From NCBI GenBank assembly GCA_002309765.1, contig DBXY01000040.1:1-11909 (forward strand): a stretch of 11,909 nucleotides of DNA. The letters run 5' to 3'. Below the pieces are notes generated by a model that saw only the letters and a program-made list of their open reading frames with translations, was not told where the DNA came from and searched no databases. The stretch's first letter is position 1, and every line of letters starts with the position of its first letter. The translations under genes and the position numbers were made by a program. This document shows positions 1-5,412 of this stretch, one piece after another. Source of the DNA: Verrucomicrobia bacterium UBA1200 (GTDB taxonomy: Bacteria > Verrucomicrobiota > Kiritimatiellia > RFP12 > UBA1067).

Positions 1-318
1 ACCCCGATCGTAAAGGGCACGGTAACTGCCACCGCCACCGAGATTCCCAAACTGACGTTGCTGGACGGCGCGACCATCAAGATCCCCGATGCGGACACTC
101 CGCTGAAAGTTTCGGGTATTTATAACGCCAGCGGTACCATTCTCATCGATGCCGAGGATGTGGAGATGGGGGACAAAGTTTACGTGGAACTGACCTCCTT
201 CCCGTCGGCTGCCAATTGCACCTACAAGCTGGACAAAGCGGCACCCGGACTCAGTCTGGCCTTGGTGAACGGCAACCTGCGGCTGGCGCGCGGCGGGCTG
301 ATTATCATAATCATGTAA
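1..318 (+). CDS. C-terminal part of a beta-rich, probably secreted repeat protein (5' end outside window)
   Basis: The reading frame is open from base 1 and ends at TAA 316-318, leaving 105 residues of a protein that starts outside the window. An internal TTG at 58 could be read as a start, but the frame continues upstream without interruption, so this is a truncated 3' end. The segment is rich in T, V, I, G and D in alternating patterns, as in extended beta-strand or beta-helix passengers, and has no recognisable catalytic motif. It closes with a G-N-L-R-L-A-R-G-G-L sequence followed by four isoleucines and a Met. A very similar ending (R-G-T-L-F-M-I-R) is seen on the minus-strand protein at the right edge. 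Large secreted proteins with autotransporter-associated beta-strand repeats in Kiritimatiellota and Lentisphaerota are my best comparison. The family is inferred; the frame and stop are certain. Confidence 0.7.
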   Translation, partial: TPIVKGTVTATATEIPKLTLLDGATIKIPDADTPLKVSGIYNASGTILIDAEDVEMGDKVYVELTSFPSAANCTYKLDKAAPGLSLALVNGNLRLARGGLIIIIM

Positions 319-342
319 CCGCGCGGCCTTTATTTGAACCGC

Positions 343-372
343 CCGCGTCCCGGGGTAAAATCCGGGGCGCGG
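343..372 (+). repeat. GC-rich hairpin downstream of the first gene
   Basis: An 11-bp inverted repeat pairs 343-353 with 362-372 (one G·T wobble) around an 8-base loop. No T-run follows it, so alone it is not a standard intrinsic terminator. It sits 24 bases after the stop codon and 8 bases before a second hairpin that does have a T-run. It may protect the 3' end of the message or help termination. Confidence 0.5.
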
Positions 373-379
373 CGAAATT

Positions 380-415
380 CGGCCGTAACGCGGATTGGTG
401 TTGCGGCCGGTTTTT
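380..415 (+). terminator. Intrinsic terminator of the first gene
   Basis: Bases 380-389 pair with 400-409 in a 10-bp stem containing one T·G wobble, closing a 10-base loop. A single G and then five T (411-415) follow. This is the expected form of a Rho-independent terminator on the plus strand. It lies about 60 bases after the TAA of the left-edge protein and directly before the candidate -10 of the xylanase gene. Confidence 0.7.
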
Positions 416-424
416 GTATATAAG
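395..424 (+). promoter_or_regulatory. Candidate promoter of the GH10 gene
   Basis: TATATAAG at 417-424 is a good -10-like sequence directly after the terminator. The best -35-like match at a workable distance is TTGGTG at 395-400, 16 bases upstream, which is poor and lies partly in the terminator stem. Transcription from here would begin near 430, giving a very short leader with the AGGAG ribosome site at 438-442. The -10 is seen; the rest is inferred. Confidence 0.35.
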
Positions 425-447
425 ATTGGAAACAAAAGGAGATTACT

Positions 448-1545
448 ATGGAAAAGGCGGCAGTGTTATTATCCGCGGTTGTCGCGGCGATGTCTTTGAC
501 GGCAGAGGAGACCGCGCTCAAGACCGCGTTTGACGGAAAATTCTGGGTCGGCGCGGCGTTGAACGAACGCCAGATTATGGGACGGAATCCCGAAGAGCGC
601 AAGTTAATCGCCGACCAGTTCAACTCCATAACCGCCGAAAATTGCATGAAACCCGGGTCGTTGCAACCACGCGAAGGCGAGTTCAACTGGAGAATGGCCG
701 ACCGTTTTGTCGATTTCGGCGTGGAAAACAAGATGAAAGTGATCGGGCACTGTCTGGTTTGGCACAGCCAGTTGCCCCGCTGGATGAACGAAAAGCTGAA
801 GGGCCAGTGTACCCGCGATGAGGCTGTGGACATCATGAAACGTCACGTGCAGACCGTGGTGGGGCATTTCAAGGGCCGCGTCAAGGGTTGGGACGTGGTT
901 AACGAGGCCATCGAGGAGAACGGTTCGCTGCGCCGCACGGTCTGGCTCAACACCATCGGCGAGGATTACCTGCTGCTGGCGTTCCGGTTCGCGCACGATG
1001 CGGATCCGGAGGCGGAACTTTATTATAATGAATACAACACCGAGAATCCGCGCAAAGCCGACCGGATGGTCAAGCTGGTAAAAGATCTGCGGGCGGCGGG
1101 GTTGCGGATTGACGCGCTGGGTATGCAGACCCATGTCCGGCTGGATCATCCGCGGCTCGGCGCATACGCCGCCAGTATGCGGAAATTCGCGGAAGCCGGG
1201 GTGAAGCTGATGGTCACCGAACTGGACGTGTCGGTGCTGCCCGCCGCCTGGAGGATGTCGGCGGATGTGTCCAGAAACATCGCCTACGACGCAAAACTCA
1301 ACCCGTGGCCGGACGGCAAGCTTCCGGAGTCAGTCCAAAAACGGCTTTCCGACCGTTATGCGGAATTGTTCCGGCTGTTTTTGGAGTATTCGTCAAGCCT
1401 GGACCGGGTGACATTTTGGGGGGTGAGCGACCGCGATTCGTGGTTGAATAATTTCCCGGTGCGCGGCCGGACTGATTATCCTCTGCCTTTCGACCGGTCG
1501 TTGCATCCCAAACCGTTGGTTAAGACGATTGAGGAACTTTTGTGA
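448..1545 (+). CDS. Secreted endo-1,4-beta-xylanase, glycoside hydrolase family 10
   Basis: This 365-residue protein is a single GH10 (beta/alpha)8 barrel that cleaves internal beta-1,4 bonds of xylan with retention of configuration (EC 3.2.1.8). Residues 1-19 form a hydrophobic signal peptide, probably cut after A19, so the enzyme should act outside the cytoplasm. The n-region (M-E-K) has no net charge, which is unusual. Family hallmarks are all present: I-T-A-E-N near residue 63, the G-H-C-L-V-W-H-S-Q-L-P strand, W-D-V-V-N-E with acid/base E153, M-V-T-E-L-D with nucleophile E258, and T-F-W-G-V-S-D near the end. The length is that of a bare catalytic domain, with no carbohydrate-binding module. 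The start follows AGGAG (438-442) by 5 bases. A sigma-factor gene begins 40 bases after the TGA. The family is very secure; xylan as the substrate is likely. Confidence 0.93.
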   Translation: MEKAAVLLSAVVAAMSLTAEETALKTAFDGKFWVGAALNERQIMGRNPEERKLIADQFNSITAENCMKPGSLQPREGEFNWRMADRFVDFGVENKMKVIGHCLVWHSQLPRWMNEKLKGQCTRDEAVDIMKRHVQTVVGHFKGRVKGWDVVNEAIEENGSLRRTVWLNTIGEDYLLLAFRFAHDADPEAELYYNEYNTENPRKADRMVKLVKDLRAAGLRIDALGMQTHVRLDHPRLGAYAASMRKFAEAGVKLMVTELDVSVLPAAWRMSADVSRNIAYDAKLNPWPDGKLPESVQKRLSDRYAELFRLFLEYSSSLDRVTFWGVSDRDSWLNNFPVRGRTDYPLPFDRSLHPKPLVKTIEELL

Positions 1546-1585
1546 TTTCTGCCAATATTTTTGACACGCTTTCGTTAAAAAAAGT

Positions 1586-2170
1586 ATGGAAAACAATGGG
1601 ACATCCGAGGAAACGCCAGACGCAGAGTTGCTCTTCCGCTATGTGAAGGGCGATGTTGCGTCAATGGACATCCTGGTACAGCGCTACCGCAAGCCGGTAT
1701 TTTTATGGCTGTCCGAAAGGACATCCTGCCGGTCAGACGCGGAAGACCTCTTCCAAGAGGTTTGGGTGCGGATTATCCGGAGCGCCGGGCGTTTTAACGA
1801 TGTCTCATTCCGGGCCTGGATGTGGACTATCACACGGAATATCCTGATTGATTTCCGCCGGAAACAACGGGCGGAGGTCAGTTTGGACGAGACTTCCGAT
1901 GAAGACGAAACGCCGCTGGTCGAACAGCTGCCGTCGTCGGAGGCCGAACCGTACCGCCGCGTAGAGCTGGCAGATATGTCCCGCCGGGTGATGGAGGCGG
2001 TGTCGTTGTTGCCGGAAGTGCAGCGTGAGGTTTTCTTCTTGCGCACCCGGGACAATATGTCATTCAACGACATTGCCGACAAGCTGGGGATACCGTTGAA
2101 CACCGCGCTGGGCCGCATGCATGACGCGATGACGAAACTTAAACGCGAATTGGCCACCGAGGGGGTGTAA
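1586..2170 (+). CDS. ECF-type RNA polymerase sigma factor
   Basis: This 194-residue sigma-70 family protein has only regions 2 and 4, as in ECF sigma factors. It should redirect RNA polymerase to a small regulon. Region 2 covers about residues 29-93, with the core-binding helix D-A-E-D-L-F-Q-E-V-W-V-R-I-I (51-64) and a W-M-W-T-I-T-R-N-I-L-I-D-F helix that recognises the -10. An acidic linker (95-125) leads to region 4 (about 132-188), starting L-P-E-V-Q-R-E-V-F-F. The recognition helix reads L-N-T-A-L-G-R-M-H-D-A-M-T-K-L instead of the commoner T-V-K-S-R-L-x-R-A form. No Shine-Dalgarno is seen before ATG 1586, and the next in-frame ATG (residue 27) would cut into region 2, so 1586 is kept. 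The next gene starts one base after the TAA, so the two products are probably made in balance. Confidence 0.92.
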   Translation: MENNGTSEETPDAELLFRYVKGDVASMDILVQRYRKPVFLWLSERTSCRSDAEDLFQEVWVRIIRSAGRFNDVSFRAWMWTITRNILIDFRRKQRAEVSLDETSDEDETPLVEQLPSSEAEPYRRVELADMSRRVMEAVSLLPEVQREVFFLRTRDNMSFNDIADKLGIPLNTALGRMHDAMTKLKRELATEGV

Positions 2171-2171
2171 C

Positions 2172-2546
2172 ATGAAAGAAAAAATGACGGAATTTGATAT
2201 TGATTTGATTGAGCAGGAGTTGGCAGAATTGCGTCCTTTGCTTATGGCTGACCCCCGGACGGCAGAACCTTCGTCCGAGGTAATGTCCCGTATTCACCAG
2301 GCGGCTTGCGCCGAAATTGTGCGCCGTCAAGGCTGGTGGCGTCGGGTGCGTTTGACTGCGGTTGCCGCCGCGTTGCTGATGGCGGTCGGCGGGATTTGCC
2401 ACAGTTATTTGCCCGGCGTTTGGAATAAAACCGCCAAGTCCGTTCCTCAGGCGTTAGACGATGCCGACCTGATACTGAGTATTCAGGGCATGGATTCCGA
2501 CAGCTTTTTTGATTCCGACAGCGCGGATTCCATCGCTTTGATTTAG
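2172..2546 (+). CDS. Small single-pass membrane protein, probable anti-sigma factor
   Basis: The 124-residue product has a charged, helical N-terminal part (1-60), one clear membrane segment (about 61-80, L-T-A-V-A-A-A-L-L-M-A-V-G-G-I) and a short tail. Arginines before the membrane segment (R51, R52, R57, R58, R60) predict N-in, C-out topology. That is the layout of anti-sigma factors that hold their ECF partner at the membrane. No H-x3-C-x2-C zinc motif is present, so it is not a ZAS-type anti-sigma. The exported tail is strongly acidic, with eight Asp between 96 and 119. The gene starts one base after the sigma stop, using the GAGGGGG inside the sigma C-terminus as its ribosome site. I do not recognise a named family by sequence; the role is inferred from topology and position. 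Confidence 0.7.
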   Translation: MKEKMTEFDIDLIEQELAELRPLLMADPRTAEPSSEVMSRIHQAACAEIVRRQGWWRRVRLTAVAAALLMAVGGICHSYLPGVWNKTAKSVPQALDDADLILSIQGMDSDSFFDSDSADSIALI

Positions 2547-2558
2547 CTGGAGATTGAC

Positions 2559-3257
2559 ATGAAAAAAGTGATTCTGTTTTCTTGCTGCCTGTTGCTGGGC
2601 GCGGTTTTGGCTCACGGGGAGCCGCCCACGCCCGGAACGCCGGGTGCCGCCGCCCCTGGCGCGCCGGATAAACCGGACCGCCCCTTTAACGGACAGCATA
2701 ACAATGCCGGACGCTGGTGGGACAACCGCCGGGGGGCGATGAATCAAAACAACATGATGCCCGGAGGCCCCGGTGGGCAGATGATGCCGCGCCGCCGTAT
2801 TGACTACGGCAATTGGTTGGGGGCGATGGTGGTGTCCGAGAAGTTCATTAAGGAAATCGGCATTTCCGAAGAGCAGGTGAATAAACTGAAGGCCGCGTTG
2901 GCGCGGTTTGACGAAGAGTGGCGCAAGCTTGACGAGGAGATTCGCCAAAACGCGCGCCAACAGGCGGAAAAGTGCAAAGAGTTGTTGGGCAAACCCGGTG
3001 ACGATGCCGCCGAAGTGTTGGCTATTGTTGAGAAAATCGGCAAATTGCGCACGGAACAGGCCAAAATCTCCATCAAAACCTTGATGACGATCCGGGATAC
3101 GCTCAATGACGAACAGCGCAAAAAGGCGATGACCTTGATCCGTTCCGAGGGTACGCGCAGAATGAACGAGCGCCATAATTTTTACCGGGACGGGCAAGAT
3201 AAGGAAAACCAGCCCGGCAAACCGGCCCCAAAACCGGCAGAGGAAAAGGCGTCGTAA
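2559..3257 (+). CDS. Exported Spy/CpxP/CnrX-like helical protein (periplasmic sensor or chaperone)
   Basis: The 232-residue protein begins with a signal peptide (1-18, cut likely after V-L-A). Cysteines 9 and 10 lie too early in it to be a normal lipobox. Residues 21-80 are low-complexity Pro/Gly/Asn with a Met-rich stretch (M61, M66, M67, M75, M76). Residues 82-195 form a helical, highly charged domain with two LTxxQ-like marks, I-S-E-E-Q (102-106) and L-N-D-E-Q-R-K-K (182-189). These are typical of the Spy/CpxP superfamily, which includes the metal sensor CnrX. The tail is Lys/Pro/Glu-rich. GGAG lies 8 bases before the ATG, and the gene follows the membrane protein by 12 bases. In CnrYXH-type systems such a protein controls the sigma/anti-sigma pair, so a stress- or metal-sensing role fits. 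A simple chaperone is the alternative. The ligand cannot be read from the sequence. Confidence 0.75.
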   Translation: MKKVILFSCCLLLGAVLAHGEPPTPGTPGAAAPGAPDKPDRPFNGQHNNAGRWWDNRRGAMNQNNMMPGGPGGQMMPRRRIDYGNWLGAMVVSEKFIKEIGISEEQVNKLKAALARFDEEWRKLDEEIRQNARQQAEKCKELLGKPGDDAAEVLAIVEKIGKLRTEQAKISIKTLMTIRDTLNDEQRKKAMTLIRSEGTRRMNERHNFYRDGQDKENQPGKPAPKPAEEKAS

Positions 3258-3270
3258 CTCTGCGTGAGGG

Positions 3271-4152
3271 TTAGCCTTTAATCTTAACTGCCGAGTGCCA
3301 AATCTCGCGGGGAATCTGTTCGCAGATTTCCCGCGAATGTTTTTCATCGGCGGCGACCCCGAAAACCGAAGCCCCGCTTCCCGAGACCATTACCCCCAGG
3401 CATCCCGCGTCTTTTAGCAGTTCGACGGTTTCTGCCACTTGCGACCAACCTTCAAGTACCGCAGGCTCCAGACCGTTGTGCAGGGCGGCGGCAACCAACA
3501 GCGGATTCCCGTCCGCTAAGGCGCCCGCCATCCGCTGGGAGTGGTTGGTTTGCGCCGCTTCCGGGGAAAACTCCCACCGGCGGTAAACTTCCGGGGTGGG
3601 GCAGGCTACGCCAGGATTGGCGATCACCAACCATAATGTTTTGAAACCGGCAGAGTCCAACGGTGTGATTTGTTCTCCGCGGCCTTCCATTAGTACGGTT
3701 CGCCCGCAAACCAAGGCCGGGATGTCGCTGCCCAGTTCCGCCCCAAGCTCCATCAGGGCGGAGGTCTCCAACCCCAGACCCCAAAGCCGGTTCAAGGCAT
3801 GGAGCGTCCCGGCGGCGTCGGCGCTGCCGCCGCCCAAACCGCCCCCGATCGGAATGCGTTTGTCGATCTGGATCGCCACCCCGCCGTCGATTCCGCAGCG
3901 TTGGCGCAACAGATTGGCCGCCCTTACTGCCAGATTGCGTTCCGGCGCGCCGATATTGGAAAGTCCTACCCCGCCTTCCGCGCTTACCCTCAGTTCGGTT
4001 CCGCTTGGCAATCCGGAAACGGATATGGTGTCCGAAAGCGAGATCGGGGCGACCACGCTGCGCAACTCATGGTAACCGTCGGGGCGGGTACCCAACACCT
4101 CCAGCGTGAGGTTCACTTTGGCGCAGGCTTCAACGGTAACACCGGTATCCAT
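3271..4152 (-). CDS. ispE: 4-diphosphocytidyl-2-C-methyl-D-erythritol kinase (MEP pathway)
   Basis: IspE phosphorylates CDP-methylerythritol with ATP in the MEP route to isoprenoid precursors (EC 2.7.1.148). The 293-residue protein is a full-length GHMP kinase. It starts V-T-V-E-A-C-A-K-V-N-L-T-L-E-V with catalytic K12 and the substrate motif D-G-Y-H-E-L. The glycine-rich ATP loop I-P-I-G-G-G-L-G-G-G-S-A-D-A-A covers 100-114, the G-S-D-I-P-A motif holds catalytic D143, and the late GHMP motif V-M-V-S-G-S-G-A-S-V-F-G is intact. ATG at 4150-4152 follows the larC stop by 6 bases, with AGGG inside the larC end as a ribosome site. It is the last gene of the tig-clpP-clpX-larC-ispE run. Its stop is 13 bases from that of the convergent plus-strand module, with no terminator hairpin visible between them. 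Confidence 0.95.
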   Translation of the reverse strand: MDTGVTVEACAKVNLTLEVLGTRPDGYHELRSVVAPISLSDTISVSGLPSGTELRVSAEGGVGLSNIGAPERNLAVRAANLLRQRCGIDGGVAIQIDKRIPIGGGLGGGSADAAGTLHALNRLWGLGLETSALMELGAELGSDIPALVCGRTVLMEGRGEQITPLDSAGFKTLWLVIANPGVACPTPEVYRRWEFSPEAAQTNHSQRMAGALADGNPLLVAAALHNGLEPAVLEGWSQVAETVELLKDAGCLGVMVSGSGASVFGVAADEKHSREICEQIPREIWHSAVKIKG

Positions 4153-4158
4153 AGCGCG

Positions 4159-5412
4159 TCAGTCCCTGTCGGCAATATTGGCGGTTGCCGCCCGGTAAAC
4201 CTGCGGCAAGGTTACGCCGGCGGCTTTGGCGACCTTCCGGCAGCTCTCGAATTCCGGAGCTATGGTGACGGTCTCGCCGTTGCGTTCGCCGATCTTTACC
4301 GTGACTTCGCCCCAAGGCGTGGTCGCGGATACAAAGCGTCGGTTGAGAATTTCGCGCTCCACCGGATAGAAACGGATGCCAAAGGTGGTTGAATTCTTAA
4401 AGATTGTTTCGCGGAGCGACGGGCACAGTTCGCGGTCGGCCAACACGCTCAGGCATGTGGCGGGGCGACCTTTCTTCATCAACACCGGAGTACACCAGAC
4501 ATCCCTCGCACCGGCGGCAATCAGCTTATCCATTAAAACCGGCAGCCATTCCGGGTTGGCATCATCGATGTTTGTCTCCATCACCAACAGCGTTGATTCT
4601 CCGCCGCCGCTTTCCCGTAGCAGAGTGGCCCGTAACAGGTTTGGGCGTCCGTTAAGTTCGCGCGATCCGAATCCGATGCCGTTGGCCGCAACGGTGGCGG
4701 CCACAGGTACGGGTTGACGGATCCATACCCGTAACAGCGCGGCGGCGGTGGGGGTGACCAACTCGAACGGTTCGTCGGTTTGCACAACCTTCATCCCCGC
4801 CAGCAGCGTTTGCGTGGCGGGGGCGGGGTTGGGCATTTCCCCGTGGGCGCAGCGGATGGTTCCGGTGCCGGATGGCAGCGGGCCGCAGGCGACCCCGCTG
4901 ATTTGCAGTTGATGCAGCGCGAGGCAGCACCCGACGATATCCGCCACGGAATCCCAGGCGCCGACTTCGTGGAAGTGGACTTCGTCAACGTTCCGTCCGT
5001 GTATCGCGGCTTCCGCCTCGGCGATTTCGCGGAATACCGCCAGCGACTGCTTCTTGACCGGGGCGGGAAGCGGGGAACCGGTCAGTAAATCGCGGATCTC
5101 GCCCCAACTGCGGTGTTCGTGGTGATGGTGGTGGTGTTCTTCCGGTTCGCAATGATGGTGTTCGTGGTGATGATGGTGGCCGGGTTCCGTCCACTCTTCC
5201 TCGTGGTGGTGATGGTGGGAATGCACCGTAACCCGCAATCCGGTAATGCCGTACTGTTCAGCGTTTTCGCGGTGAAAATGAACCGGTTCGGGGAAAAAGG
5301 CGGCAATTTGCCGCTCGACGGCCGACAAATCCGCGCCGAGCGCGGTCAGCGCGGACAGGATCATGTCCCCGCTGGCCCCGCCGACACTGTCGAACCTAAG
5401 ATAGTTTTTCAT
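4159..5412 (-). CDS. larC: LarC, nickel insertion enzyme for the nickel-pincer nucleotide cofactor
   Basis: LarC inserts nickel, with CTP hydrolysis, into pyridinium-3,5-bisthiocarboxylic acid mononucleotide to finish the cofactor of lactate racemase and other LarA-type enzymes (EC 4.99.1.12). Family marks include L-R-F-D-S-V-G-G-A-S-G-D-M (5-17), V-H-F-H-E-V-G-A-W-D-S-V-A-D-I-V-G, C-A-H-G-E-M-P-N-P-A-P-A-T, E-L-V-T-P-T-A-A-A-L-L, M-E-T-N-I-D-D-A-N-P-E and M-K-K-G-R-P-A-T. Both LarC halves are in one uninterrupted frame; in Lactobacillus plantarum a programmed frameshift joins them. Residues 64-100 hold 21 His. I chose the ATG at 5410-5412 (417 residues) because the family begins M-x-x-x-x-F-D-x-x-x-G. 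It overlaps the clpX end by 17 bases and has no clear Shine-Dalgarno. An in-frame ATG at 5434-5436, with AGAGG upstream, would add 8 residues. No larA, larB or larE is in the window. Confidence 0.93.
   Translation of the reverse strand: MKNYLRFDSVGGASGDMILSALTALGADLSAVERQIAAFFPEPVHFHRENAEQYGITGLRVTVHSHHHHHEEEWTEPGHHHHHEHHHCEPEEHHHHHHEHRSWGEIRDLLTGSPLPAPVKKQSLAVFREIAEAEAAIHGRNVDEVHFHEVGAWDSVADIVGCCLALHQLQISGVACGPLPSGTGTIRCAHGEMPNPAPATQTLLAGMKVVQTDEPFELVTPTAAALLRVWIRQPVPVAATVAANGIGFGSRELNGRPNLLRATLLRESGGGESTLLVMETNIDDANPEWLPVLMDKLIAAGARDVWCTPVLMKKGRPATCLSVLADRELCPSLRETIFKNSTTFGIRFYPVEREILNRRFVSATTPWGEVTVKIGERNGETVTIAPEFESCRKVAKAAGVTLPQVYRAATANIADRD
5113..5223 (-). repeat. Histidine-rich coding repeat in larC
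   Basis: The codons for LarC residues 64-100 encode 21 histidines in 37 residues, in runs of 5, 5, 3 and 6 separated by short acidic spacers. On the plus strand this appears as imperfect GTG/ATG triplet repeats. His tracts at this place are known in LarC and other nickel-handling proteins and probably bind or store nickel. Such triplet repeats are prone to length change between strains. Confidence 0.85.

Noticed and set aside
1533..1539. GGAACTT in the xylanase 3' end as an ECF-type -35 for self-regulation
   Set aside because: It is coded by the E-E-L-L ending, and no fitting ECF-type -10 lies 15-17 bases downstream.
1561..1590. TTGACA at 1561-1566 as a promoter for the sigma gene
   Set aside because: The only -10 at 16-18 bases would overlap the ATG and start transcription inside the gene, so it cannot express the full protein. 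It is probably chance.
2454..3347. A 297-codon minus-strand frame opposite the Spy-like gene
   Set aside because: It crosses the convergent gene boundary and ispE's 3' end, shows no motifs, and the plus-strand genes have signal peptide, membrane segment and ribosome sites.
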